Part shown: one piece after another, positions 26,507 through 35,282 of the stretch | Numbering within the stretch: the stretch's first letter is position 1 | Layout of the letters: each line of letters starts with the position of its first letter | From: Prevotella sp. UBA5387 | GTDB taxonomy: Bacteria > Bacteroidota > Bacteroidia > Bacteroidales > Bacteroidaceae | Assembly: GCA_002407775.1 (NCBI GenBank) | Contig: DHOP01000083.1 | Coordinates: forward strand, 3,182-53,604 | Direction of reading: 5' to 3' | DNA length: 50,423 nucleotides | Position numbers and translations under genes: made by a program | Notes under the pieces: generated by a model | What the model saw: only the letters and a program-made list of their open reading frames with translations | The model's database searches: none | What the model was told of the DNA's origin: nothing

Positions 26507-27859
26507 ATGATAAATAAGATATTGTCATCGATTGTCGGAGCTCTGAGTGTGCTGACTTTCAGTTCCTGTCTAAGCGACAACGAAGACAAAACGACCACTT
26601 ATGACGACACGGCTGTGACGGCATTTTCGCTATCTACAGTTAACCGATACCTGCACACCACGACAAGTGACGGTAAGAATGACAGCATTTATAAGTCGAC
26701 TTATAGTGCATCCGGTGTGAAATTCTATATTGACCAATTACAGAGGCAAATTTATAATCCAGACTCTTTGCCATATGGCTGTGACCCATCTAAGATTGTT
26801 TGTTCCATTACCTCAAAGAATAGTGGAACTATTCTGTTGAACCTGAAGGATAAAGCTGGTGATGATAGTCTCGCTTACTTTAGTACCACAGACTCACTTG
26901 ACTTTACAAACCCGATAAGGGTCCGCGTGGTAAATATGGGTGGTACTGCTTATCGCGAATATACCGTTAAGGTTAACGTCCACAAACAGAAAGGTACTGA
27001 AATGACCTGGAATGTCAAATCTTATGCAGATCTTTCTGGTGTAGGTGAGCGTAGATTGGTTAACAATAATGGTGTGATGTTCTTGTTTGGTGTCAAAGAT
27101 AACCAAACCGTAGGATTCAAAGAAAATGGAGGTGCTTTTCAGCAGTTGTCTTCGCAATTTTCTTCAGGTGCATACAACAACGTTGTGGCCATGGGTGGAT
27201 ATTTGTATCTGAAAGATGGGGGCAACATACTTCGATCTATGGACGGCCAAAACTGGGAACAGCGTAGTGCTGCCACGAATTTAATTCAGCTCATTGGCGC
27301 AAGCGACAAAAATTTGTATGGCTTGACAGGTGATGGCATTGTGTCATCTTCGGACAATGGAGCAACATGGACAAAAGAAGCGTTGGACACAGACGTCTCC
27401 AAGTTACCTACAGAAAATATTAACTTCGTATGCTTACCCTCGGAAGTAAATGTTGAGACTAACAACCTGATCATTGTAGGAACAAGAAATAATAGCAAAA
27501 CTTTCGTTTGGAGGAAGGTAGAAGAAAATGCCGCAGGTAGCCAAGCTCAGCCTTGGGCATTTTATCCGGATGATCCATATAGTCAGCATCTGTTGCCCTA
27601 TATGAGCAATCTTCAGGTCATTTCCTATGATGATGGATTACTTGCAGTGGGTGGCAGTTTCCCTGTATTTTATTTTAGTAACGATGAAGGGCTGACCTGG
27701 CTTAGTAGTAGTGAAATACTACTTGCTGATGATTTTGATAAAGCTGCAACACCTTTTACCATGGCTTGTGACAATAGCAACCACATCTACCTGAGCAAGG
27801 CAAATGATGCCAAAATATGGCTAGGGCGCCTCGCTCGCTTAGGTTGGGTGAATCAATAG
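26507..27859 (+). CDS. DUF6242-type lipoprotein with BNR-like repeats
   Basis: The 450-residue protein begins with a lipoprotein signal ending in SSC (C21). An N-terminal beta domain (about 30-165) is followed by a beta-propeller-like region with BNR/Asp-box style repeats (SSDNGATW, SNDEGLTW). It resembles Bacteroidota DUF6242 proteins, whose function is unknown. The ATG at 26507 is chosen over a TTG nine bases upstream. Only 21 bases separate its stop from the next gene's ATG, so it belongs to the DUF6089-uppS-bamA-skp cluster and may serve the cell envelope (inference). Confidence 0.85.
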   Translation: MINKILSSIVGALSVLTFSSCLSDNEDKTTTYDDTAVTAFSLSTVNRYLHTTTSDGKNDSIYKSTYSASGVKFYIDQLQRQIYNPDSLPYGCDPSKIVCSITSKNSGTILLNLKDKAGDDSLAYFSTTDSLDFTNPIRVRVVNMGGTAYREYTVKVNVHKQKGTEMTWNVKSYADLSGVGERRLVNNNGVMFLFGVKDNQTVGFKENGGAFQQLSSQFSSGAYNNVVAMGGYLYLKDGGNILRSMDGQNWEQRSAATNLIQLIGASDKNLYGLTGDGIVSSSDNGATWTKEALDTDVSKLPTENINFVCLPSEVNVETNNLIIVGTRNNSKTFVWRKVEENAAGSQAQPWAFYPDDPYSQHLLPYMSNLQVISYDDGLLAVGGSFPVFYFSNDEGLTWLSSSEILLADDFDKAATPFTMACDNSNHIYLSKANDAKIWLGRLARLGWVNQ

Positions 27860-27880
27860 GCTGTATTGCTGAATACGAGC

Positions 27881-28558
27881 ATGAGGTATCTACTGATTTT
27901 CATGATGATTTTCGGCTCTGCCACTCAGCTGAGTGCCCAAGATGAATCGGAGTATCGCATGGAGATTGGTGCAGGGTTAGGACTTAATGGATATTTAGGT
28001 GATTTCAATGGTAATCTGACCAAGGATTTGCAACCTATGGCTACAGCAATGGCACGTTATGTGTTCAATCCATACACAGCCTTGAGGATGAATGTAAGCG
28101 TAGGAACAATGAAAGGGTCTTCTGATGATGTAGACACATATTATCCGGATTATGCAGGAGCACCCGTCACCTTTAATAATACCCTTTACGATGTTTGCTT
28201 GACCTATGAGTATAACTTTTGGCCTTATGGAACTGGTCGCGACTATCGTGGAGCAAAGCGCTTTACGCCTTTTGTCTTTGCCGGTGTTGGCGGAGCATAT
28301 GTCGATACGCCGAATAAAGGTAAGTTCGCTATGAACGTTCCTTTAGGCTTAGGAGTAAAATATAAGATGAGTGAGCGCATGAATCTAGGATTGGAATGGG
28401 CTCTGCATTTTTCTCAGACTGATGAACTCGATGGAGAGAAAGACCCTTATTATGTGACGAGCTCAGGTTTGTTCAAGAATACTGACTGTTACTCTGCCTT
28501 GCAGTTTACGCTCACTTACAGTTTTATGGCTAAATGCTCAACGTGTAATAAAGAATAA
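27881..28558 (+). CDS. DUF6089-like outer-membrane beta-barrel protein
   Basis: The 225-residue protein has a signal peptide (MRYLLIFMMIFG...LSAQ) and then alternating amphipathic strands rich in glycine and aromatic residues, ending in an aromatic-rich strand. It resembles the DUF6089 family commonly placed before uppS and bamA in Bacteroidota. A lipid or assembly role at the outer membrane is inferred from context only. The ATG at 27881 is preferred over an upstream TTG because it starts the signal peptide. The C-terminus adds a small KCSTC motif. Confidence 0.83.
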   Translation: MRYLLIFMMIFGSATQLSAQDESEYRMEIGAGLGLNGYLGDFNGNLTKDLQPMATAMARYVFNPYTALRMNVSVGTMKGSSDDVDTYYPDYAGAPVTFNNTLYDVCLTYEYNFWPYGTGRDYRGAKRFTPFVFAGVGGAYVDTPNKGKFAMNVPLGLGVKYKMSERMNLGLEWALHFSQTDELDGEKDPYYVTSSGLFKNTDCYSALQFTLTYSFMAKCSTCNKE

Positions 28559-28563
28559 AAGAT

Positions 28564-29304
28564 ATGACAGAACTTGATATGACTAGGATTCCCAAGCATA
28601 TTGCCATCATTATGGATGGTAATGGCCGATGGGCAGCCCAGCGCGGCAAGGAACGCAGTTATGGTCATCAGGCTGGCATAGAACCTATCCGTAAAATTGT
28701 TTCTGAGTGCACCGAACTTGGAGTTAAATATCTCACGCTTTATACCTTCTCTACGGAAAACTGGAGCAGACCGATTCAAGAAGTTGACGCTTTGATGGCT
28801 TTAGTGATTTCTGCGCTTGAAGAAGAGATTTTCCAAAAGAATAATGTACGCTTCCAAGCCATCGGCGAGATAGATAGGTTGCCCGTTTCTGTGCAGGATA
28901 AGTTAAATGAAGTCATGGCTAATACTGCTGGTAATACTACTATGACCATGACCATTGCACTTAGCTACAGTTCTCGATGGGAGATTACAAAAGCCACTCG
29001 CGAAATTGCTGCCGAAGTAAAAACTGGGGTAATTGATGTAGACGATATCGACGAGAAGACTTTGGATAGTCACATGGTGACCAATTTTATGCCCGATCCC
29101 GACTTGCTAATTCGTACTGGTGGGGAGATTCGCATATCCAATTACCTGCTTTGGCAGATTGCTTACTCGGAGTTATACTTCTGTGATACGTATTGGCCCG
29201 ATTTCGACGAAGAAGAGTTTCGTAAGGCCATTGCAAGCTATCAGAGCCGTCAACGCCGATTCGGAAAGACCGAAGAGCAGGCAGAAGTCGAAACAAACAA
29301 ATAG
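28564..29304 (+). CDS. uppS: Isoprenyl transferase (undecaprenyl diphosphate synthase)
   Basis: The 246-residue cis-prenyltransferase condenses isopentenyl diphosphate units to make undecaprenyl diphosphate, the carrier lipid for peptidoglycan and surface glycans. The signature IMDGNGRWA (16-24) contains the catalytic D18, followed by YTFSTENW and the RTGGEIRISNYLLWQ segment near the C-terminus. It starts 5 bases after the DUF6089 gene and precedes bamA, the standard Bacteroidota order. Confidence 0.95.
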   Translation: MTELDMTRIPKHIAIIMDGNGRWAAQRGKERSYGHQAGIEPIRKIVSECTELGVKYLTLYTFSTENWSRPIQEVDALMALVISALEEEIFQKNNVRFQAIGEIDRLPVSVQDKLNEVMANTAGNTTMTMTIALSYSSRWEITKATREIAAEVKTGVIDVDDIDEKTLDSHMVTNFMPDPDLLIRTGGEIRISNYLLWQIAYSELYFCDTYWPDFDEEEFRKAIASYQSRQRRFGKTEEQAEVETNK

Positions 29305-29346
29305 AGAATTTATATTTTTCTATCCGAGAACAATCACTAGAACTTA

Positions 29347-31995
29347 ATGATCGACACTAAGATAAAGATGTATTATAACAGAACCAAGATACTTGCGGCC
29401 ATAATGGTAATGGCTTACAGCATTGCCACCAATGCCCAAGACAAAATCATTCACCCTGATATTACTTACGCAGGAACACCCCGCACCGTTGTTATAGACG
29501 GATTAACCGTATCGGGTATGGACGGTTATGAGGATTATATGCTCACAAGTATCTCTGGCCTAGCAGTGGGACAGCGTATTTCTGTTCCAGGGACCGAGAT
29601 TACCGATGCCGTGAAACGCTATTGGAAGCATGGCCTTTTCTCTGATGTAAGCATCTCAGCCGACTCATTGGTTGGCAACAAGATTTATCTGAACATTGCT
29701 TTAAAGCCACGTCCACGTGTCTCTGAGATCAATTACATCGGTCTGAAGAAAACCGAACGTGAGGATATGGAGAAGAAGCTTGGCATGATTAAGGGAGGTC
29801 AAATCACACCCAACATGATTGATCGCGCTAAGATTCTGGCTAAGAAATATTTCGACGATAAGGGCTTCAAGAATGCTGATATAGATATTCGTCAACGTAA
29901 TGATGTGACGCAAAAGAACCAAGTTATTCTGGATGTCGTTATCGACAAGAAAGAAAAGATGAAGGTTCGTAATATCATCATTGATGGAAATGAAAGCCTC
30001 AAGGATTCAAAGATCAAAGGTGGGCTCTTCACAAAAGGCGCTTTTGCTAAGACCCATGAGGCAGGAAAGTTGTCATCTTTCCTTAAGGCAAAGAAGTTTA
30101 CCCCGGAAAGATGGAAGGAAGATAAAAAGAAGCTTATCGAAAAATATAACGAACTCGGTTACCGTGATGCTACTATCTTAAAGGATAGCGTGTGGAATGT
30201 TGATCCCAAACACGTGAGCATCTATATCAAGGTTGACGAGGGTCAAAAATATTTTATTCGCAATATCCATTGGGTAGGCAACACTGTCTATACATCGGAC
30301 TTCTTAGGTAATGTCCTAGGCATGGAAAGTGGTGATGTCTATAATCAGAAACTCATGGGCAAACGTCTTACCGAAGACGATGATGCTGTCGGTAACCTCT
30401 ATTATAACCATGGCTATGTGTTCTCGAGCATTCAACCCACTGAGGTCAATATCGTAGGCGATTCCATCGATTTGGAGATGCGCGTCATGGAAGGTCCACA
30501 AGCGCATCTTAGTCATGTTCGTATCAATGGTAACGATCGACTCTATGAAAATGTAGTTCGCCGAGAACTTCGCACAAAGCCGGGTGATCTCTTTTCTAAG
30601 GAAGCCCTCATGCGTTCAGCTCGCGAGCTGGCTTCTATGGGACATTTCGACCCGGAGAAAGTGGTGCCTGATGTAAAGCCAGACTATGAGAATGGTACAG
30701 TAGATATCAACTGGAACCTCGAACAAAAGTCCAATGACCAGATTGAGTTCTCTCTAGGTTGGGGCCAGACAGGTATCATCGGACGTGTAGGACTCACGCT
30801 TAACAACTTCTCTATGGCCAATTTGTTCAATAAGAACAAGGAACACCGCGGCATTATGCCTATAGGTGAAGGAGAGAAGCTCTCCCTTGGCGTGCAGACC
30901 AATGGTCAGTATTATCAGAGCTATAATGCCAGCTATTCAACTAACTGGTTTGGAGGAAAACGACCCATTCAGTTCTCATTCGGTGTCTACTATTCCAAGA
31001 TGACCGACGTGTCAAGCAATTACTATAATCAGGCTTGGCAGAACAGTTACATGAATTACATGACGGGGTACAGTAGCTATGGTTACAACTATACAAACTA
31101 TGAGAATTATTACGACCCAGACAAATACTTGCAAGTACTAGGTGCTAATCTTGGCTGGGGCAAACGCCTTCGTTGGCCTGATGATTACTTTACACTTTCG
31201 GTGCAGCTTGCTTATACACGCTACATGCTTAAGAACTGGCGTTACTTCGGCCTTTTCTCAACAGGAAACTCCAATAACCTTAACCTCACCTTGGGCATCA
31301 ACCGTACCTCTACGGACAATCAGCTGTTCCCACGCTCAGGATCGGATTTCTCGGCTAGTGTGACAGTAACTCCGCCATGGTCTGCATGGGACAATAAGGA
31401 CTATAAGAATCTTGCAACAAACCCCAACTCTCCTTCTTATGTGAGTGAGCAGCAAGAGAAATACAAGTGGATTGAATACCACAAGTGGAAGTTTAAGGCT
31501 CGTACATTTACCGCCCTTACTAGTGCGCAGAAGTGCTTTGTGCTCATGACTCGCATTGAGTTTGGATTGGTTGGTAGCTACAATAAGTATAAGAAGAGTC
31601 CGTTTGAGACTTACTACATGGGTGGTGATGGTATGACCGGTTACTCGATGACCTATGGACAAGAGACCATTGGACTACGTGGATATGAAAACGGCTCACT
31701 TACTCCTTATGGATACGAAGGTTATGCCTATGACCGTCTTTCATTAGAGTTGCGCTATCCGTTGATGCTTGGCAACACCACTATTTACGCACTTACCTTC
31801 CTTGAGGGTGGTAATTCTTGGACTGACACTAAGAACTTTAACCCATTCAATATGAAGCGTTCGGCTGGTGTGGGTGTCAGAATTTTCCTTCCTATGGTTG
31901 GTCTGATGGGTATCGATTGGGCCTATGGTTTTGACCAGGTATTTGGAAAGAAGGGTGGCAGCCAGTTCCACTTTGTATTAGGTCAGGAATTCTAA
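29347..31995 (+). CDS. bamA: Outer-membrane protein assembly factor BamA
   Basis: The 882-residue Omp85 protein inserts beta-barrel proteins into the outer membrane. A signal peptide ends at about 30 (ATNAQ). POTRA domains fill about 35-460, and the 16-strand barrel runs from about 465 to the terminal aromatic residue. The conserved L6 loop motif appears as LRGYENGSL, in place of VRGF. A tyrosine/asparagine-rich stretch at 557-594 is probably a surface loop. An alternative ATG at 29368 would shorten the signal peptide's N-region by seven residues. Chaperone genes of the Skp family follow directly. Confidence 0.95.
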   Translation: MIDTKIKMYYNRTKILAAIMVMAYSIATNAQDKIIHPDITYAGTPRTVVIDGLTVSGMDGYEDYMLTSISGLAVGQRISVPGTEITDAVKRYWKHGLFSDVSISADSLVGNKIYLNIALKPRPRVSEINYIGLKKTEREDMEKKLGMIKGGQITPNMIDRAKILAKKYFDDKGFKNADIDIRQRNDVTQKNQVILDVVIDKKEKMKVRNIIIDGNESLKDSKIKGGLFTKGAFAKTHEAGKLSSFLKAKKFTPERWKEDKKKLIEKYNELGYRDATILKDSVWNVDPKHVSIYIKVDEGQKYFIRNIHWVGNTVYTSDFLGNVLGMESGDVYNQKLMGKRLTEDDDAVGNLYYNHGYVFSSIQPTEVNIVGDSIDLEMRVMEGPQAHLSHVRINGNDRLYENVVRRELRTKPGDLFSKEALMRSARELASMGHFDPEKVVPDVKPDYENGTVDINWNLEQKSNDQIEFSLGWGQTGIIGRVGLTLNNFSMANLFNKNKEHRGIMPIGEGEKLSLGVQTNGQYYQSYNASYSTNWFGGKRPIQFSFGVYYSKMTDVSSNYYNQAWQNSYMNYMTGYSSYGYNYTNYENYYDPDKYLQVLGANLGWGKRLRWPDDYFTLSVQLAYTRYMLKNWRYFGLFSTGNSNNLNLTLGINRTSTDNQLFPRSGSDFSASVTVTPPWSAWDNKDYKNLATNPNSPSYVSEQQEKYKWIEYHKWKFKARTFTALTSAQKCFVLMTRIEFGLVGSYNKYKKSPFETYYMGGDGMTGYSMTYGQETIGLRGYENGSLTPYGYEGYAYDRLSLELRYPLMLGNTTIYALTFLEGGNSWTDTKNFNPFNMKRSAGVGVRIFLPMVGLMGIDWAYGFDQVFGKKGGSQFHFVLGQEF

Positions 31996-32083
31996 GCAAA
32001 TATAAAAAAGCTTAACGTTGTAACCCGATTGCGATGTGCTACGTCTTATTTGAAACCTCAACTTTATAAAAGAAAGGACGAAT

Positions 32084-32632
32084 ATGAACATGATAAAAAG
32101 CAACAGAGGCTCTATCCTCATGAAGACCCTTATGCTGGCAATGCTGATTGGCTTCTTGCCTATGGCAGCGAATGCCCAGAAGTTTGCATTGGTTGATATG
32201 GAGTATGTGTTGAAAAATATCCCGGCTTATGAACGTGCAAACGAGCAGCTTAACCAGGTATCAAAAAAGTGGCAGGCAGAGGTAGAGGCACTCAATACTG
32301 AGGCTGGAACGATGTATAAGAACTATCAGAACGAGATCGTTTTCCTCTCTCAGGAGCAGAAGAATGCAAAGCAAGAGCAGATCATGCAGAAGGAGAAGGA
32401 ATCAGCTGATCTCAAAAAAAAATACTTCGGCCCAGAGGGTGAACTCTTTAAACAGCGTGAAAGTCTTATGACCCCTATTCATGAGGAGATCTATAATGCT
32501 GTGAAAGAAATTTCAGATCTCCACGGCTATAGTCTTGTGCTTGACCGTGCATCTGATACTGCCATTATCTTTGGTTCTCCCAAGATAGATGTTTCCGATG
32601 AAGTTTTGCAGAAGTTAGGTTACGGAAAGTAG
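32084..32632 (+). CDS. Skp/OmpH family periplasmic chaperone, paralogue 1
   Basis: The 182-residue protein has a signal peptide (to ANAQ, about residue 32), a short beta segment (KFALVDMEYVLKNIPAYE) and a long charged coiled-coil pair (about 55-125), as in Skp/OmpH. Such chaperones hold unfolded outer-membrane proteins before delivery to BamA. A good AAAGGA site lies about 12 bases before the ATG. It sits 88 bases after bamA. Confidence 0.9.
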   Translation: MNMIKSNRGSILMKTLMLAMLIGFLPMAANAQKFALVDMEYVLKNIPAYERANEQLNQVSKKWQAEVEALNTEAGTMYKNYQNEIVFLSQEQKNAKQEQIMQKEKESADLKKKYFGPEGELFKQRESLMTPIHEEIYNAVKEISDLHGYSLVLDRASDTAIIFGSPKIDVSDEVLQKLGYGK

Positions 32633-32708
32633 TTCACTACATTCCAATGACATACGACATGCTCAGAATGACAATACAAATAATTATAACATAACAATAC
32701 GAAGAGAA

Positions 32709-33203
32709 ATGAAAAAACTTATTTTGATGTTGATGCTGATGGCTCCTATTGCTACTTTCGCTCAGAAATTCGGCAAGGTAAATACCCAGACTATCATGCA
32801 GTCCCTACCAGAGATTTCTAAGATCAATGGTGAACTCGAGGCTCAGGCCAAGCAATATGAGAACGATTTGAAAAGCATGCAAGACGAATTGAAGCGTCAG
32901 AGCGATGCTTATGACAAGGGAAAGAGCACTATGAATGCTACCGCTCAGCAGCAGAAAGAGCAAGAATTACAGCAGCTTTATCAGAAGATCCAGCAGACCT
33001 ACCAAGACAATCAGCAAGCATTACAGAAGGGTCAGCAGGAGAAAATGCAGCCAGTTGTTGCCAAGGTGCGTGACGCTATCGAAAATGTTGGTAAGACAGG
33101 TGGATACACTTATATCTTCGAAGAGGGTGTTGCAGTCTACACTGGCACTAATGTTGAGGATGTAACTAGTAAGGTTCAGGCTGAGATTAGCAAGGTAAAG
33201 TAA
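32709..33203 (+). CDS. Skp/OmpH family periplasmic chaperone, paralogue 2
   Basis: The 164-residue protein has a signal peptide (MKKLILMLMLMAPIATFAQ), then FGKVNTQTIMQSLPEI and a strongly charged Gln/Lys-rich coiled coil (about 45-115). This is the canonical Skp architecture and length. It follows paralogue 1 by 76 bases. Confidence 0.92.
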   Translation: MKKLILMLMLMAPIATFAQKFGKVNTQTIMQSLPEISKINGELEAQAKQYENDLKSMQDELKRQSDAYDKGKSTMNATAQQQKEQELQQLYQKIQQTYQDNQQALQKGQQEKMQPVVAKVRDAIENVGKTGGYTYIFEEGVAVYTGTNVEDVTSKVQAEISKVK

Positions 33204-33222
33204 TTGCTTTTTAGCTTTTGGG

Positions 33223-33309
33223 GAAGTTAAGAAGACTGAACCATCGAGGCGCACACATCCTTCACACAATGTGTGATGTGGCCCACGATAGTTCTGGCTG
33301 CTTAACTTC
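33223..33309 (+). promoter_or_regulatory. Long intercistronic hairpin between Skp paralogues 2 and 3
   Basis: gaagttaag (33223-33231) pairs with cttaacttc (33301-33309). The arms continue inward with a few mismatches through ATCG/CGAT to an apical cacat/atgtg and cacac/gtgtg hairpin. It fills most of the 147-base gap and is followed by a T-run, so it may attenuate, terminate or protect mRNA ends. Confidence 0.6.
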
Positions 33310-33350
33310 TTAACATTTTTGGGTAATCATTCTTTATTAAGGCAATCGTT

Positions 33351-33905
33351 ATGAAACATCTGTTCCTTTATATTTTCATGTCAGTCGCTACGCTTTCGGC
33401 TCATGCCCAGTCGTCGACGGTAGTTCCTGACACGTTGTCTGCTCCTATGGCTCAGCCGCAACTTATACGTTTTGGCTATTTCAGTTATGAAGGCGCGCTT
33501 AAGACGATGCCCGACTATGGCATCGTTCAGCAGAATCTTAAGGATTTGCGTCTGAAATATGACAATGAAATGAAGCGAGTAGAGGATGAGTTTAACAAGA
33601 AGTACGAAGACTTCCTAGATGGTCAGCGCAACTTTGCACCTTCAATCTTGCAGAAACGTCAAGCAGAACTGCAGGATCTCATGCAGAAAAATATGGCATT
33701 CAAGCAGGAGGCTCAACGTTTGCTAGACCAAGCTAAAGAGGGTGCTTATAGATCCTTGCGCGAAAAGCTTGCTGCCGCTGTGAATAGAGTAGGGCAATCA
33801 CAAAAGCTTGCCTTCATTTTCAATACAGACGGCAATACCGTTCCCTTCATCAATACTGCTTTCGGTGTGGATGTAAATGGGGCTATTGCTGATTTCTTGA
33901 AATAG
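33351..33905 (+). CDS. Skp/OmpH family periplasmic chaperone, paralogue 3
   Basis: The 184-residue protein has a signal peptide (to AHAQ, residue 20), a Ser/Pro-rich spacer of about 18 residues absent from the other two copies, and then the Skp pattern: FGYFSYEGALKTMPDY and a coiled coil at about 62-130. It is more divergent than the other two and may have a different client set. The murI gene starts 16 bases after its stop. Confidence 0.85.
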   Translation: MKHLFLYIFMSVATLSAHAQSSTVVPDTLSAPMAQPQLIRFGYFSYEGALKTMPDYGIVQQNLKDLRLKYDNEMKRVEDEFNKKYEDFLDGQRNFAPSILQKRQAELQDLMQKNMAFKQEAQRLLDQAKEGAYRSLREKLAAAVNRVGQSQKLAFIFNTDGNTVPFINTAFGVDVNGAIADFLK

Positions 33906-33921
33906 TAGCATTCATACCCTT

Positions 33922-34776
33922 ATGCTAAAAGCATTGACCCAACATCTTAGTGGTCCAATTGGCGTGTTCGACTCAGGCTATGGCGGTCTGACTATCCTTC
34001 ATGGTATCCGTCAATTACTGCCACAGTATGATTTTCTCTACCTTGGCGACAATGCCCGTGCGCCTTACGGTCCAAGGTCGTTCGATGTTGTGTATGAATT
34101 CACACGTCAGGCAGTGGAGAAACTATTCGCGATGGGCTGTCAGCTTGTCATTCTTGGTTGTAATACGGCATCAGCCAAGGCATTACGTACCATCCAACAA
34201 AATGATCTTCCAAGATGGGATCCAATGCGTCGTGTACTGGGCATCATCCGTCCAACAGCAGAGGTCATAGGAAAGCTTACACGTAACAACCATGTTGGAC
34301 TGCTCGCCACGGAAGGTACGGTGCGTAGCCATAGCTATGACATGGAGATTGCCAAGCTTTGGCCAGACATCAAGGTTACCGGACAGGCTTGTCCTTTTTG
34401 GGTGCCATTAGTGGAATACAATGAGGCTGATAGCCCTGGAGCCGACTATTTCGTGAAGAAACGCATCGATCAGCTGATGCAGCAAGATTCTGACATTGAT
34501 ACCATTATTCTTGGTTGCACTCACTTCCCCTTGCTGATGCCCAAGATACTAAAGTACGTATCACCCGGTATTCGTATTGTTTCACAGGGTGAATATGTTG
34601 CTGGGAGTTTGAAAGAGTATCTTTTTCGTCATGAAGACATCGAAAAAAGACTCACTAAGAATGGTACAGTGAAATACTACACGACTGAGAACCCCGAGAA
34701 GTTTAAGGAGTCTGCCTGCGTTTTTCTACATGATAATGTAGAAGTTGAACATATCGAGTTGGAGGAAAGGTGTTAG
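33922..34776 (+). CDS. murI: Glutamate racemase
   Basis: The 284-residue enzyme interconverts L- and D-glutamate for peptidoglycan. The two catalytic cysteines are C80 (GCNTAS) and C199 (GCTHFPLL), and the N-terminal GVFDSGYGGL motif (14-23) is typical. Last gene of the uppS-bamA-skp cluster, 16 bases after paralogue 3. Confidence 0.95.
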   Translation: MLKALTQHLSGPIGVFDSGYGGLTILHGIRQLLPQYDFLYLGDNARAPYGPRSFDVVYEFTRQAVEKLFAMGCQLVILGCNTASAKALRTIQQNDLPRWDPMRRVLGIIRPTAEVIGKLTRNNHVGLLATEGTVRSHSYDMEIAKLWPDIKVTGQACPFWVPLVEYNEADSPGADYFVKKRIDQLMQQDSDIDTIILGCTHFPLLMPKILKYVSPGIRIVSQGEYVAGSLKEYLFRHEDIEKRLTKNGTVKYYTTENPEKFKESACVFLHDNVEVEHIELEERC

Positions 34777-34847
34777 AAGATCCTATCAGACTTAAGTGAT
34801 TTGAAGAAAGGGGTTCATATAAAGAGTGCCTAAGATATTGACAAAAC

Positions 34848-34882
34848 AAGATGCACAATTGGGTTCACGCATTGTGGATCTT
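34848..34882 (+). promoter_or_regulatory. Hairpin in the rbfA leader
   Basis: aagatgcacaat (34848-34859) pairs with attgtggatctt (34871-34882) at 11 of 12 positions around an 11-base loop. It ends 20 bases before the rbfA ATG. No T-run follows, so a terminator is unlikely; a leader structure or autoregulatory site is possible. Confidence 0.4.
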
Positions 34883-34902
34883 GATATAATGAATAAACAA
34901 AA

Positions 34903-35241
34903 ATGCAAGAAACAAGACAAAATAGAATAGCTCGGTTACTCCAAAAGGAGTTGGCCGAGATTTTCCAAAGTGAGACAAGAAAGTTACATGGTGTATTGGT
35001 GAGTGTGACGCGCATACGTGTCAGTCCAGACTTAAGCATCTGTACGGCATACCTTAGCATATTCCCCTCTGAGAAGGGCGATGAGCTTTTGGAAAACATC
35101 TCAAGCAATGAGAAGACCATCCGTTACGACCTTGGTAAGCGTGTTCACAACCAATTGCGTATCATCCCAGAACTACGTTTCTTCAAGGATGATAGCCTCG
35201 ACTACATCGAGCATATTGATGATTTGCTGAAACAAGAATAA
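34903..35241 (+). CDS. rbfA: Ribosome-binding factor A
   Basis: The 112-residue KH-like protein binds the small ribosomal subunit during 16S rRNA maturation. The N-terminal RQNRIARLLQKELAEIF helix, the VSVTRIRVSPDLSICTAYLSIF strand region and the LRIIPELRFFKDDSLDY segment are the family signature. It is followed after 41 bases by the LolC/E-type gene. Confidence 0.93.
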   Translation: MQETRQNRIARLLQKELAEIFQSETRKLHGVLVSVTRIRVSPDLSICTAYLSIFPSEKGDELLENISSNEKTIRYDLGKRVHNQLRIIPELRFFKDDSLDYIEHIDDLLKQE

Positions 35242-35282
35242 GCCGTTGAACATATAAAGCATTTGCACAAAAGTTAAGACTG

